DNA from: Legionella adelaidensis
GTDB lineage: Bacteria > Pseudomonadota > Gammaproteobacteria > Legionellales > Legionellaceae
Assembly (NCBI RefSeq): GCF_900637865.1
Contig: NZ_LR134428.1
Coordinates: 1-64,000, forward strand
Direction of reading: 5' to 3'
Length of the DNA: 64,000 bases
A program made the position numbers and the translations under genes. Below are positions 46,095 to 56,063 of this stretch, one piece after another. Below the pieces are notes generated by a model that was given only the letters and a program-made list of their open reading frames with translations, had not been told where the DNA came from and searched no databases. Numbering within the stretch: position 1 is the first letter of the stretch; the number at the start of each line of letters is the position of its first letter.

Positions 46095-47075
46095 TCAGAC
46101 GGGAGAGAAAGTTGTTCCCAAGCTTTGAAATTCTTTGTGGAAATTAGCAAACATACGTTCTGTAGCGGTAGAAAATGTAAACCAGTGATGTTTTCGGTGC
46201 GATGCGATGAGACTAGCATTCTGTTTTTCCCATTCAAAGATGCATTTAATTAATTCAAAAAGTCCTAGTTCAGCATTTTCAGTAACTTGCTCGTAGAGTT
46301 CTTTTAGTTTTTTAAATTTTTCTATAGTCAAAGGATTATCTTGTTGTGACATGCAAATTTCGTCTAAACGGCTATATAAACGCTCAGCGATAGTTTTTTC
46401 CTTACCTGAGAGCCCGAATGCCCCAGGAGGTAGTGGTAATATGTAGAAATACCCTTCGGTTACGAGGCCCTGGTTATTCTTTGCTTTTAATGGGGGGGGC
46501 TTGAGGAAAAAAGTTGAAAGTCCTTTGCCAAAAGAGTGATGCCCCACTTTATTTGCTAATTTTATAGAGGAATGTCTACAAGTATTTCCTAAATGAAGCG
46601 TGCTATAACTGGGTAAATCCTCAGCAACTTCACTCTCTTTGTCATTATCTGATCTCTGCTCGGATAGACGGGCCCAACGTAAACCACCATTTCCGCTGGG
46701 CAAAAAAGCATAAAAATAATCCCTCCAACTTAAATTATGCCCCTGTTTTACTTTTTCATCATTCTGCTTTTCTTCTAAAACTTTTAAATAATTCAAAAAT
46801 TCAACATATTGTGCAAAAGAAATGGTAAAAGCTTTATATTGAATTTCATGCGCTTTTTCAAATATAAAAGTTTCGTCCTCTATCCAAGAACTCAAACCAA
46901 ATAGAATCTGCCACGGTTTGCAGGAATCAAAAGCCCAGGCTTTTTTTCCAAAAGATCCTAAAAAGTGAACACGGTTATCAACTTTAACCCCTAAACTCAA
47001 AAAAGAGTGGCCTTTATAACCGCACAAGGCTATAAAAAAATTGGGACTCTTTCCTATGGATATGTAGTTTTGCAT
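46095..47075 (-). CDS. Hypothetical protein with GNTCRH motif (effector candidate)
   Basis: This 326-residue protein is not one I can name. It lacks a signal peptide. The N-terminal half looks beta-rich (FIALCGYKGHSFLSLGVKVD), and the middle has a conserved-looking LHLGNTCRHSSIKLANKVGHHSFG, where a Cys followed by His could be part of a papain-like or NlpC-type thiol active site. That idea is speculative. The C-terminal 110 residues are helical and charged. It has its own promoter in the gap before cstA. Confidence 0.7.
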   Translation of the reverse strand: MQNYISIGKSPNFFIALCGYKGHSFLSLGVKVDNRVHFLGSFGKKAWAFDSCKPWQILFGLSSWIEDETFIFEKAHEIQYKAFTISFAQYVEFLNYLKVLEEKQNDEKVKQGHNLSWRDYFYAFLPSGNGGLRWARLSEQRSDNDKESEVAEDLPSYSTLHLGNTCRHSSIKLANKVGHHSFGKGLSTFFLKPPPLKAKNNQGLVTEGYFYILPLPPGAFGLSGKEKTIAERLYSRLDEICMSQQDNPLTIEKFKKLKELYEQVTENAELGLFELIKCIFEWEKQNASLIASHRKHHWFTFSTATERMFANFHKEFQSLGTTFSPV

Positions 47076-47106
47076 AAGGAGCTTAAATAAAACAAAAAGT
47101 TGTTAA

Positions 47107-47135
47107 ATTATAATCAATCTGTTTTTTTTGTCGAA
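47107..47135 (-). promoter_or_regulatory. Probable sigma-70 promoter of the 46095-47075 gene
   Basis: Read on the minus strand: TTCGAC (47130-47135), a 17-base spacer and a perfect TATAAT (47107-47112), 32 bases before the start codon. It lies immediately after the cstA stop. Confidence 0.6.
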
Positions 47136-47139
47136 TACG

Positions 47140-49212
47140 TTAGCAACACCGTGCATTTTTAACGAGAGATTTATCTAAATGATTGCCCAAGCTTTCACGT
47201 GGGCAATTCCCTTTTATCATTTGATACATGCGAACTCCACCCCATATGGCCAAAAATAACACAATCCCTGCAAATGCGAAAGTAAACAAGGCATCTATAT
47301 AATCATTCATAATTACCGCCCGCATTTCAGTTAATGTTTTGGCGGGGGCAATCAATGAGCCTTGCTGTATAGCTTCTTTATATTGTTTCGCATGCGCTAA
47401 AAAACCCAGTCGGGGATCTGTAGCAAACAGTTTTAAAAAAGCAGCCGTTTCAGTACAAATTAAAAGCCAAATGGTAGGGAGCAAAGTAACGGGCAAGTAG
47501 CGTTCTTTATTTTTTCTAACGAGATAAACGCTGGCCAAGATAAGCGCCATGGCTGCTAACATTTGATTAGCAATACCAAATAAAGGCCATAAAGTATTAA
47601 TCCCTCCAAAAGGGTCCACTACTCCCTGATGAAGAAAATAGCCCCACAAACCCACACAGACAGAGGTGGCGATTATATTTGCCAACCAGGATTGGGTATT
47701 ACCCATACGAGGAAAAAACTCGGAGAATAAATCTTGCAACATAAAACGCCCTGCTCGAGTTCCGGCGTCTACTGCTGTTAAAATAAATAAAGCTTCGAAT
47801 AAAATGGCAAAGTGATACCAAAAGGCAAGTGTGGCCTGATTAAATAATTGCGAAAAAATTGTAGCAATCCCTATAGCTAAAGTAGGAGCCCCGCCGGTAC
47901 GGGAAAGAATCGTTTGTTCTCCAATTGTTTGAGCGGTGTTAATTAGCATTTCCGGGGTTAATGAAAACCCCCATTGATTAATGGTGGCTGAAGCTTGCTC
48001 AATGGTGCTACCAATAAACGCAGGAGGGCTATTTAACGCAAAATAAAGACCCGGCTCAAGACAAGACGCCGTACAAATAGCCATTAACGCAACAAAAGAC
48101 TCCATTAACATTCCACCATACCCGATTAAACGGGTATCTTTTTCGTTGGCGACCATTTTAGGAGTAGTGCCAGAAGCAATTAATGAATGGAAACCAGAAA
48201 TAGCCCCGCAAGCTATGGTAATAAATAAAAAAGGGAATAACTTACCAGCCCATACGGGGCCACTTCCGTCTATAAATTGGGTGAATGCAGGCATTTTTAA
48301 AACAGGCGATATAAAAATAATAGCCAGTGCTAATGCCAACATGGTCCCTATTTTAAGAAATGTCGATAAATAATCTCTGGGTGCCAGCAATAACCAAACA
48401 GGAAGTATAGAAGCAACAAATCCATAGCCTGAAATCCACCAAACTAATTTTTCAGCAGATAAGTCAAACAATGGAGCCCAACCGGGATTTTCAGCTACTA
48501 ACCTTCCTCCATAAATGGCTAGAATTAATAAAAGCAAACCAATGACAGATACCTCCCCCACACGCTTCGGTCGGAAAAAATATCCATATAAACCCATAAA
48601 AATTCCTATAGGTATAGTGGCAGCGACAGTAAAAAGGCTCCAGGGGCTATGGGTTAAGGCTTTCACTACAATAAGAGCAAGTACAGCCAAAATAATTACC
48701 ATAATTAAAAAAGTAGCAATTTTAGCAATAAAGCCTGTTTTTTTACCTAAATCATTGGTTATCAAAGAACCCAAAGAGCGCCCATCCTGGCGCATTGAGA
48801 TCACTAATATAAAAAAATCCTGTACCGCCCCGCCAATAATCCCACCAATTAAAATCCATATGATTCCAGGAGCAAACCCCATTTGCGCAGCTAAAACGGG
48901 ACCAACTAAAGGGCCGGCTCCGGCAATAGCGGCAAAATGATGACCGAATAAAACCCAACGGTTTGTGGGAACGTAATCAAGGCCGTCATTATATTTTAAT
49001 GCGGGTGTTATCGCTGAAGAGTCTAACTGCAAAATACGGTTGGCTAAAAAGTAGCTGTAAAAACGATAACCAATGAAAAAAGTCATTAAAGAAGCGAGAA
49101 CAATCCAAGCTGCATTAATAGACTCTCCATTTTTTAATGCAACTACGGCAAGACCTACACTTATCAATATACTAAAAACAAATCCAACAAATCCTACAAA
49201 AAAATTTTTCAT
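47140..49212 (-). CDS. cstA: Carbon starvation protein CstA (peptide/pyruvate transporter family)
   Basis: A 690-residue membrane protein with roughly 16-18 hydrophobic segments. It carries family blocks NRWVLFGHHFAAIAGAGPLVGP, FFILVISMRQDGRSLGSL, ISGFHSLIASGTTPKMVANE and TAVDAGTRAGRFMLQDL. CstA/BtsT proteins import peptides or pyruvate when carbon is scarce. The start is 49212 because AGGAATGGG precedes that ATG and the length then matches E. coli CstA; the frame runs 21 codons further upstream. No kinase/regulator pair is adjacent. Confidence 0.95.
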   Translation of the reverse strand: MKNFFVGFVGFVFSILISVGLAVVALKNGESINAAWIVLASLMTFFIGYRFYSYFLANRILQLDSSAITPALKYNDGLDYVPTNRWVLFGHHFAAIAGAGPLVGPVLAAQMGFAPGIIWILIGGIIGGAVQDFFILVISMRQDGRSLGSLITNDLGKKTGFIAKIATFLIMVIILAVLALIVVKALTHSPWSLFTVAATIPIGIFMGLYGYFFRPKRVGEVSVIGLLLLILAIYGGRLVAENPGWAPLFDLSAEKLVWWISGYGFVASILPVWLLLAPRDYLSTFLKIGTMLALALAIIFISPVLKMPAFTQFIDGSGPVWAGKLFPFLFITIACGAISGFHSLIASGTTPKMVANEKDTRLIGYGGMLMESFVALMAICTASCLEPGLYFALNSPPAFIGSTIEQASATINQWGFSLTPEMLINTAQTIGEQTILSRTGGAPTLAIGIATIFSQLFNQATLAFWYHFAILFEALFILTAVDAGTRAGRFMLQDLFSEFFPRMGNTQSWLANIIATSVCVGLWGYFLHQGVVDPFGGINTLWPLFGIANQMLAAMALILASVYLVRKNKERYLPVTLLPTIWLLICTETAAFLKLFATDPRLGFLAHAKQYKEAIQQGSLIAPAKTLTEMRAVIMNDYIDALFTFAFAGIVLFLAIWGGVRMYQMIKGNCPRESLGNHLDKSLVKNARCC

Positions 49213-49373
49213 CCCATTCCTATTGGAGATTTTTATTATTCTGATTTTTGTATCATATTTTATTCTTTGATACACCTTATAAACAAAGGAAGTCAGAAAA
49301 GAAATGTTTTTGAAGGAAGAAAGTTTTCATTTAATTAGATATTATATGCCCATATTTTGAATAGGGGTGCTGG

Positions 49374-52300
49374 ATGCATATTACACAGCAAATGGTAAGG
49401 GAATTTTTACAAACGAGTAGAGTTTTACTTGAAGAGTTAAAAGCGATTCCTTCAACAAATCCCAGACAAGCCCTTATTCTTTTCGAGAATAAATTAACCC
49501 TGCTTAAGCTCAATGAATTATTTCAAGAAGTCACCTTAAAAAGCCTCCCTCTACCGCAATTCAGGGAAAAGGTAATTACTTTTTTTAAACAGCGATGGGA
49601 CCGCATTCGTGGTACCTATTGCGCTTATACGGAAAAGCACCACGAAGTAATTTTAAATTACACTAATATGTTTTGTTTAGATATTGCCAGAGTACTTTCG
49701 GATATCCCTGACGATATCTACGATCTTCCTCCGGGAGAAGGCCCTTATTTTATTCTTATGCCTACCCTCCAGGTAGACAAGGATATTACAAATTGCAATA
49801 TTCACGAGTATCGATTACACGAATTTGTTTTGTCTGATGACGACACCTTATTTATCCCTGTATATACAACCCTGGCATACGCAGAAGGAAGTGCCACAGG
49901 AAAGCCCTGCCATCTGTGTACTACTGATCCTGAAATGAAGAAGTTTTCTTCACTCTCACCATCAGAATTAAAAAGAGTCACTCATCATTCACAGTACGCA
50001 CAAAATTATTATCAATGTATACAAAGCTATCATACCCAGCGGCTGTATGCTTCCAGTTTCTGTACCGCTTTGGGGAAACTTTACGAGGCTTTAAAAAAAG
50101 GGTCTGTAGCCATAGATATTGGTCATGGACAAGAATTTGATGCCCATGCTTATGCTAATGAGGGGATTGTACAATTCTTTGAATATTGGAATGATTTACC
50201 CGAAGAAACACAAAAATTTTATTTCGATAAGTACCCAGCTCATATAGTTAGAAAACGCATCTCTCTCACAGAAGTTATAGAAGAAGAATGGCCGTCTTTG
50301 GAAGAGATTCTAGGCAGACTAGCAAGACCCAAATCTGCTGATTACTCCGAGGTTCTTTATTGTGTGTATTTGCTTGGTGATTATATAGACCCTATTATTA
50401 AACAGGAAATCAAAGAAAACGATAACATTTCACGCGCTTTAGAAAAAATGGCAACCCAAAGGCGGTTTTTGGAAAATAAAATGCAGGAACCCGCTTTTTT
50501 TTCTGATGAAACGACTAACTGTCCACCCCGGGTTTTCCCACCTATTTTTGAGCTCTCTCCTGAACAACAACGTAATTTGTTCCCAGATGTGGAATGTAAT
50601 AGCCCGTGGCTTTATTTACTTGAAAACGATATAGAATATCTAAGTGAAATTTTAAAAAAAAATCCTTCCCTATTAAGAAGCAGCAGCCTTTTTACTATTC
50701 TTACTAAAAAACTTCAGAGCGGAGATTATTTTTTTACAAGAATAATAAATAAAGGGCATCTCCCATTAGCGCAAACACTTCTGGAAGCGCACCCTCAATT
50801 AATTATACAAACGAATCAAAATGGTGATTATCCCCATCATATAGCTGCTAGAATAGGTAATATAGAATTACTTGAATATTTGCTACCTTTTTATAAAGGA
50901 AATGAAACAAATAAAGAAGGTGACACGTGTTTACATATTGCTTGTAAAACAGAAAATGTAGACGTATTTCAACTAGTAGCTCCCTCATGTTCAATTTTAG
51001 TTAGAAATCGACAACACGAAAATGCTTTAGATATCGCGATACAAATAAGCTGCGGTGATATTATTGATTCTATAGTACTTGCCTCTGCTTCAATGGACGC
51101 TCGTTCACAGCGCTCTTTATTTTCCAGAGTCGAAGGCGGAATATATGAATCATCTTTATCTTATATTGTCCTCAAAAGATCGCATCTGTTAACTCCTTTT
51201 CTACACAGTCCCTTTCACTCTGATAATCTTTCCGTTTTAAGAGGGTCATCCGGTCAAGTTCCTCTGCTTATCACCGCTACCAAAAGAATACAAAATTTGC
51301 ATCAAATAGAAGTATTAGTTGGCTTCGATGCTGAGTTGTTGTTATCTACTGATAGTCAAAAAAATACAGCGCTCCATTGGGCTATAGCAAATAAATCTTA
51401 TGAAATTGTAAAATTTTTAGCTCCGCTTTATGCTGCACGCAAAATAGTCAATATTAGAAATAAAGACTATTTTACGCCCTTACATTTAGCCGTTCAGGCA
51501 CAAGACCCGGAACTTACTGAAATACTTCTACAAGCAGGGGCGGATATTGCATTGTTTACAATTTCGGGAACTGGCGTACTTAAATTTGCTCTTGGCCATC
51601 CAGCATTATTTAAAAGATTACTGATGGCGGGTTTATTTCTCTCGCTAAACAAACAATCCATCTATTTGGGCCAAATAACTCCCAACCAGACTTGCGTTCT
51701 TTCTTATATCATCGAAGAGCAGCCATTCTATTTTGCAGAGGCGATGGCTTCTTTGATGTCTTTTGAAAATCCCATCCATCTTGTTGATACGCTAAGGTCA
51801 CGAGATAAAGCAGGCAATACCCCCCTCCTTCTATGCCTGCGTCATCTGGAACTCAGCGAAGTAGAGTTACTTCTAGCAAATGGAGCTAACATTCTAGATG
51901 AAAATCATTTAGGAAATAATGCGCTTCATGCTGTTGTCTCTTCAAGTACCGGGAATGACATACGGGAAAAAGTCCAGTTAATTCTTCAAGTAGCTCCTCA
52001 GCTAATTTCACTTGTAAATAAAGAGAAAGAAACACCTTTGCATGCCCTTTTACGAAATATGGATATTAGCGTAGAGGATAAAATAGCAATCGCCTTGCTT
52101 TTAATTAAGGCAGGGAATCCTCTGACAGTGACAGATAAATCGGAAAAAACACTGCTTAATTTATTGGAAGAATTAAAATCTGTTCAGCAACAAGTAACTC
52201 AACATGTCATGCCGACTCTTTTACTAAATGCAATTAAGCTCCCTGTTCATGAACAGCAAATCCTTTTAAGAAGTTATAATGTTAGGCGCGGCATAGCCGT

Positions 52301-54032
52301 TTTAATTTTTTCCCCCAGTTTTCGATTTCCCGATATATTATGGTTCGCTGCTGAACGATACCCTTCGCTCCTTGAACCGCTTATCCTTCAATTAAGAAAT
52401 CTGCCTGCTTCTCATTGCGCTATATTGTTAAACAATAAAAATTTACAAAAGCAAACGCTCCTTATCCACGCTGTAATAATAGATAACCTTGCGTTGGTAA
52501 ATAATTTATTAGCAGTAAACATAAATGTTTTATTATTTGATGACGCAGGATGTACTGCGCTCCATTATGCGAAAAATAAAAAAATTATTCGTGCACTAAT
52601 CAAAAAAGGAGCGCAATTAGAAGCACAAAATGTTGATGGACAAACCCCACTCCTTAAAGCTCTAATGGACAACTATCCAAGTACCGCCATTTGTGAGTTA
52701 CTAGAATCTGGAGCGAGTATAGATCCCATACGAGCATTCCCTCTCTTAGCCACCCGTCATGATTCTTTAGGGATGTCATTGATGAAAAGGCTAGTACTGT
52801 TAACTTTTAGACAACAAATAGAATTCCTTACTCTAATTGGTATGCAATATGTGGCAAGAAACATTTATTTTTTTGCTCGTCTTCGCTACCCGGGCAGGGA
52901 GAGCGAATTAATTGAAGTTTTAGAAAAAAATCACGCCTTAGGAAACCTAAAGCTTTTAATGGAATCACGAGATGATCAAGGGAAAACACCTCTTTATTTA
53001 GCCACTGAGGCCGGGGCAGTAAATATAGTTAATCAGATACTTCGGTTGTGCTCTTCTATTTGCCTGGATGTAGACTCCGAAAATGGTGAGATAAAGGACA
53101 CAGCACTAATAGCGGCAGCACGTCTGGGAAATGAAAAAATAGTAAAAGCCTTGTTACAAAATAACGCACAGGTTGGTAAAAAGACTATACATGGAAATAC
53201 TGCTCTCCACCTATGCGCCTCTCGAGAGGTAGATGTACGTATTTATAATCACTTACTGCAATATGGGGCAAAATGGGACTGTGAAAATACATTTGGAAAT
53301 ACTCCCTTCGACATTGCATTAGTCAATTTAAATGTGCCTTGTTTAATAATCATGATGCATTATGGGTTACCGCTGACCCTGAGAGGACACAATGGTCTAA
53401 ATATTCTGGATTGCGCTGATCGAAAAGTTTTCGCTGTGGGGGATGTGTTAACTGCTGCAGCACTTTTAAGTCCTTCAGAACAAGTAGAGATTCTCAAGAA
53501 AATTGATGACGGACGCTACCAAAATATATTTAACTTTACACAAATAAAATACCCGGAACATCTTCCCTCGGTTTTAAAAAAAGCTGGAAAAGAACAGGAA
53601 TATGCAAAAGCAAAGGTACAACTTCAAAAGTTTATTCCCCTACAAGAACACATAGAAACTCTGACTGCAAAAAAATTGGAAATGCAAGATAAGCAAAGCA
53701 ATAAAAAATATGCTCGTGCATATATAACCCTTTCTGCCCTTATTCAAACGTTAAAGGAACAAGAAGCAGCTTTTCTTTTTTCCGACGTTGATGAGCAAAC
53801 TAAAAAAAGAAAATTAAAGGTAACTTGTTTACAGGCAATAGAACAAGCCAAAGAAGTCCTAAGCGAACATAGAAGCTTAGTAAAACTACTTGCCCGCATT
53901 TTTATAGCGATTCTCACCGCCCCCATTTCACTCCCCTTATATGCTTGCGGTTTCTTTAGTTTTAAGACAGATACGCATCAAAAATTAGAATCCTTACAGA
54001 AAGATTTAAATACCATGCAAATTGGTGCATAA
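49374..54032 (+). CDS. Large ankyrin-repeat protein with C-terminal membrane segment (putative effector)
   Basis: A 1552-residue protein in three parts. Residues 1 to about 430 form an unrecognised domain with a PCHLC motif (KPCHLCTTDPEM). Residues about 440-1370 hold many ankyrin repeats, for example GDYPHHIAARIGNIELLEYLL, KNTALHWAIANKSYEIVKFLA, FTPLHLAVQAQDPELTEILL and HGNTALHLCASREVDVRIYN; I count about 12-15, some degenerate. The end has a coiled coil and one hydrophobic hairpin (ARIFIAILTAPISLPLYACG) before a short tail. Ankyrin proteins of this size in intracellular gammaproteobacteria are often translocated into the host cell; that is inference. It stands just upstream of the cyanophycin-type cluster. 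Confidence 0.88.
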   Translation: MHITQQMVREFLQTSRVLLEELKAIPSTNPRQALILFENKLTLLKLNELFQEVTLKSLPLPQFREKVITFFKQRWDRIRGTYCAYTEKHHEVILNYTNMFCLDIARVLSDIPDDIYDLPPGEGPYFILMPTLQVDKDITNCNIHEYRLHEFVLSDDDTLFIPVYTTLAYAEGSATGKPCHLCTTDPEMKKFSSLSPSELKRVTHHSQYAQNYYQCIQSYHTQRLYASSFCTALGKLYEALKKGSVAIDIGHGQEFDAHAYANEGIVQFFEYWNDLPEETQKFYFDKYPAHIVRKRISLTEVIEEEWPSLEEILGRLARPKSADYSEVLYCVYLLGDYIDPIIKQEIKENDNISRALEKMATQRRFLENKMQEPAFFSDETTNCPPRVFPPIFELSPEQQRNLFPDVECNSPWLYLLENDIEYLSEILKKNPSLLRSSSLFTILTKKLQSGDYFFTRIINKGHLPLAQTLLEAHPQLIIQTNQNGDYPHHIAARIGNIELLEYLLPFYKGNETNKEGDTCLHIACKTENVDVFQLVAPSCSILVRNRQHENALDIAIQISCGDIIDSIVLASASMDARSQRSLFSRVEGGIYESSLSYIVLKRSHLLTPFLHSPFHSDNLSVLRGSSGQVPLLITATKRIQNLHQIEVLVGFDAELLLSTDSQKNTALHWAIANKSYEIVKFLAPLYAARKIVNIRNKDYFTPLHLAVQAQDPELTEILLQAGADIALFTISGTGVLKFALGHPALFKRLLMAGLFLSLNKQSIYLGQITPNQTCVLSYIIEEQPFYFAEAMASLMSFENPIHLVDTLRSRDKAGNTPLLLCLRHLELSEVELLLANGANILDENHLGNNALHAVVSSSTGNDIREKVQLILQVAPQLISLVNKEKETPLHALLRNMDISVEDKIAIALLLIKAGNPLTVTDKSEKTLLNLLEELKSVQQQVTQHVMPTLLLNAIKLPVHEQQILLRSYNVRRGIAVLIFSPSFRFPDILWFAAERYPSLLEPLILQLRNLPASHCAILLNNKNLQKQTLLIHAVIIDNLALVNNLLAVNINVLLFDDAGCTALHYAKNKKIIRALIKKGAQLEAQNVDGQTPLLKALMDNYPSTAICELLESGASIDPIRAFPLLATRHDSLGMSLMKRLVLLTFRQQIEFLTLIGMQYVARNIYFFARLRYPGRESELIEVLEKNHALGNLKLLMESRDDQGKTPLYLATEAGAVNIVNQILRLCSSICLDVDSENGEIKDTALIAAARLGNEKIVKALLQNNAQVGKKTIHGNTALHLCASREVDVRIYNHLLQYGAKWDCENTFGNTPFDIALVNLNVPCLIIMMHYGLPLTLRGHNGLNILDCADRKVFAVGDVLTAAALLSPSEQVEILKKIDDGRYQNIFNFTQIKYPEHLPSVLKKAGKEQEYAKAKVQLQKFIPLQEHIETLTAKKLEMQDKQSNKKYARAYITLSALIQTLKEQEAAFLFSDVDEQTKKRKLKVTCLQAIEQAKEVLSEHRSLVKLLARIFIAILTAPISLPLYACGFFSFKTDTHQKLESLQKDLNTMQIGA

Positions 54033-54194
54033 CCAGATTTTAAGGCTAACCTACTTGAAAAAAATTTTTTTTGTTTCTAGTCTAGTACTAGGAGCTTGTT
54101 AAGGCCATTCTGGGATGGAGTACAGGATTACTAACCAAAGCAGTAGCCTCACTCTTTCTACATTATTTGATGCTGCTTGAGTAAGGAAGAGTCA

Positions 54195-56063
54195 ATGCAA
54201 ATTCTAAGCACTCAGGTTTTAAAAGGGCCTAATTATTGGTCTAATTTTCGTAAGAATTTAATTGTAGTAAAACTGGATTTACAAAAGTTCGAATATTTAC
54301 CTACTAACAAAATCTCCGGCTTTAATAATCGATTGAAAGAAATGCTGCCTACTTTATATGGGCATTATTGCTCCCCGGGAAAACCGGGAGGGTTATATGC
54401 GCGCATGGAAGAAGGAACATGGTTAGGCCATGTCATTGAGCATGTGGCTTTAGAGCTACAAAGTTTAGCTGGCATGGAATGCGGTTTTGGCAGAACGTAC
54501 GGGACTGATGACTTAGGTATTTACCATGTCATCTTCTCTTATAAAATCGAAAAAGCAGGACTTTACGCAGCCAAAGCAGCCGTAGATTTGGTTCATTCAC
54601 TTGCAGAGAATAAGCCCTATTCGCATTTACCCGTGGTAATCGCAGAACTAAAACGGTTAAAAAATGAAGCGCAGTTATCTCCTTATTTATCAACTATTGT
54701 AGAAGAGGCAAATAAAAGAAAGATTCCAGTTTTTAAAGATCACAGATTACCCTGTGTTACTTTAGGATATGGAGTTAATCAACGAAGTATATGGGAATCT
54801 CCTGATGCTAATATAGATGAATGTGCTTTATATCTGTCCAAACTTTATCCCGACAATTTCTCCTCTTCTCGCATACCTATTATTGCCGTTACGGGTACGA
54901 ATGGAAAAACAACGGTAGTTCGTTTAATTGCTGAACAAGCCAAAAAAGCTCTTCGTTCTGTAGGTTTTACAACCACCGAAGGTATTTATATAAATAACAA
55001 AATGGTTCATAAAGGCGATTGTAGCGGCCCCACGAGCGCACAACATGTCTTGCAATCTCCTGAAGTGAATTTCGCCGTTTTAGAATGCGCAAGGGGCGGA
55101 ATACTTCGCTCGGGCTTAGGTTTTGATTATTGTGATATTAGTATTTTAACCAATATAACGAGCGACCATTTAGGGTTAAACGATATTCATCATATTGATG
55201 AAATGGCAAGAGTGAAAGGAGTGGTTTTACATAGTACAAAAAAAGATGGCTATGCGATTTTAAATGCAGAAAATGATTTGGTATATGAATTTAAAGAGGA
55301 GCTAGCCTGTAACATTGCTTTATTTAGTACAAAAGAGAACGCACGGATCATCGATCATTGCCAAAAAGGGGGGCTAGCCGCCTTTGTAAACCATGATCAA
55401 ATTACTATACAAAAAGGCGATGCCTCCTACGTGCTCGGAAACGTAAAAGATATTCCTCTTACATTTGAGGGAAAAGCACCTTGTATGATTGCCAATTTAC
55501 TACCGGCTGTTTTAGCAGGATTTATCAGTAAACTTCCCCTTCCATCTATACAAGAAGCGATTTTTAATTTTGTTCCTAATCATGAAAACTTGCCTGGACG
55601 CATGAATCTTTTCGATTTTCCCCACTGCAAGGTAATGATTGACTATGCTCATAATGAAGCCGCTTTTGCAGAACTTAAACACTATCTTGACACCCATAAC
55701 TGCACAAAGAAAGTGGGAATCATTACTGCAGTAGGCGATCGCAGAGAAGAAGATATCGAGCAAGTAGGTTACCAAACGGCCCTCCTCTTTGACGAAATAA
55801 TTATTCGCCATGATAGAGATTGCCGTGGGCGTACCCACGAAGAAATTACGCAACTTTTAATAAATGGGATTAATAAAGCCCCTTCCCCTCCTATAGTAAA
55901 AATTATCTCAGATGAGCATGAAGCCGTGACCCATGCGATTAGGCATGCGCGCGTAAATACTTTTATACTCTATGCAGTAGAGGATGTTTTTTCCTCTATA
56001 GAATTTATTAAAAAAGAGCTGCAGAAGTTAAAAGTTGAAAATGAGGTAGCGTATGGCGCCTAA
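54195..56063 (+). CDS. Cyanophycin synthetase-like Mur ligase lacking the ATP-grasp domain
   Basis: The ATG at 54195 follows AAGGAAGAG. Residues 1-165 match the CphA N-terminal domain (EEGTWLGHVIEHVALELQ, GFGRTYGTDDLG). Residues about 170-200 keep the first strands of the ATP-grasp region (KRKIPVF...LGYGVNQRSIW). Then, after only about 30 residues, the Mur ligase half begins at the P-loop GTNGKTT (234-240). ECARGGILRSGLGFD, DHLG, PGRMNLFDF, DYAHN and GDRREEDI follow, so the Mur half is complete. In full CphA1 the ATP-grasp domain that adds Asp to the chain fills over 250 residues at this point. What remains should be able to join an amino acid, classically Arg, to a carboxylate. The total is 622 residues. 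It overlaps the next gene by 11 bases. Confidence 0.85.
   Translation: MQILSTQVLKGPNYWSNFRKNLIVVKLDLQKFEYLPTNKISGFNNRLKEMLPTLYGHYCSPGKPGGLYARMEEGTWLGHVIEHVALELQSLAGMECGFGRTYGTDDLGIYHVIFSYKIEKAGLYAAKAAVDLVHSLAENKPYSHLPVVIAELKRLKNEAQLSPYLSTIVEEANKRKIPVFKDHRLPCVTLGYGVNQRSIWESPDANIDECALYLSKLYPDNFSSSRIPIIAVTGTNGKTTVVRLIAEQAKKALRSVGFTTTEGIYINNKMVHKGDCSGPTSAQHVLQSPEVNFAVLECARGGILRSGLGFDYCDISILTNITSDHLGLNDIHHIDEMARVKGVVLHSTKKDGYAILNAENDLVYEFKEELACNIALFSTKENARIIDHCQKGGLAAFVNHDQITIQKGDASYVLGNVKDIPLTFEGKAPCMIANLLPAVLAGFISKLPLPSIQEAIFNFVPNHENLPGRMNLFDFPHCKVMIDYAHNEAAFAELKHYLDTHNCTKKVGIITAVGDRREEDIEQVGYQTALLFDEIIIRHDRDCRGRTHEEITQLLINGINKAPSPPIVKIISDEHEAVTHAIRHARVNTFILYAVEDVFSSIEFIKKELQKLKVENEVAYGA

Noticed and set aside
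54177-54194. TTG at 54177 as start of the ligase gene
   Set aside because: AAGGAAGAG lies inside that extension and directly before the ATG at 54195, which also matches the family's N-terminus.
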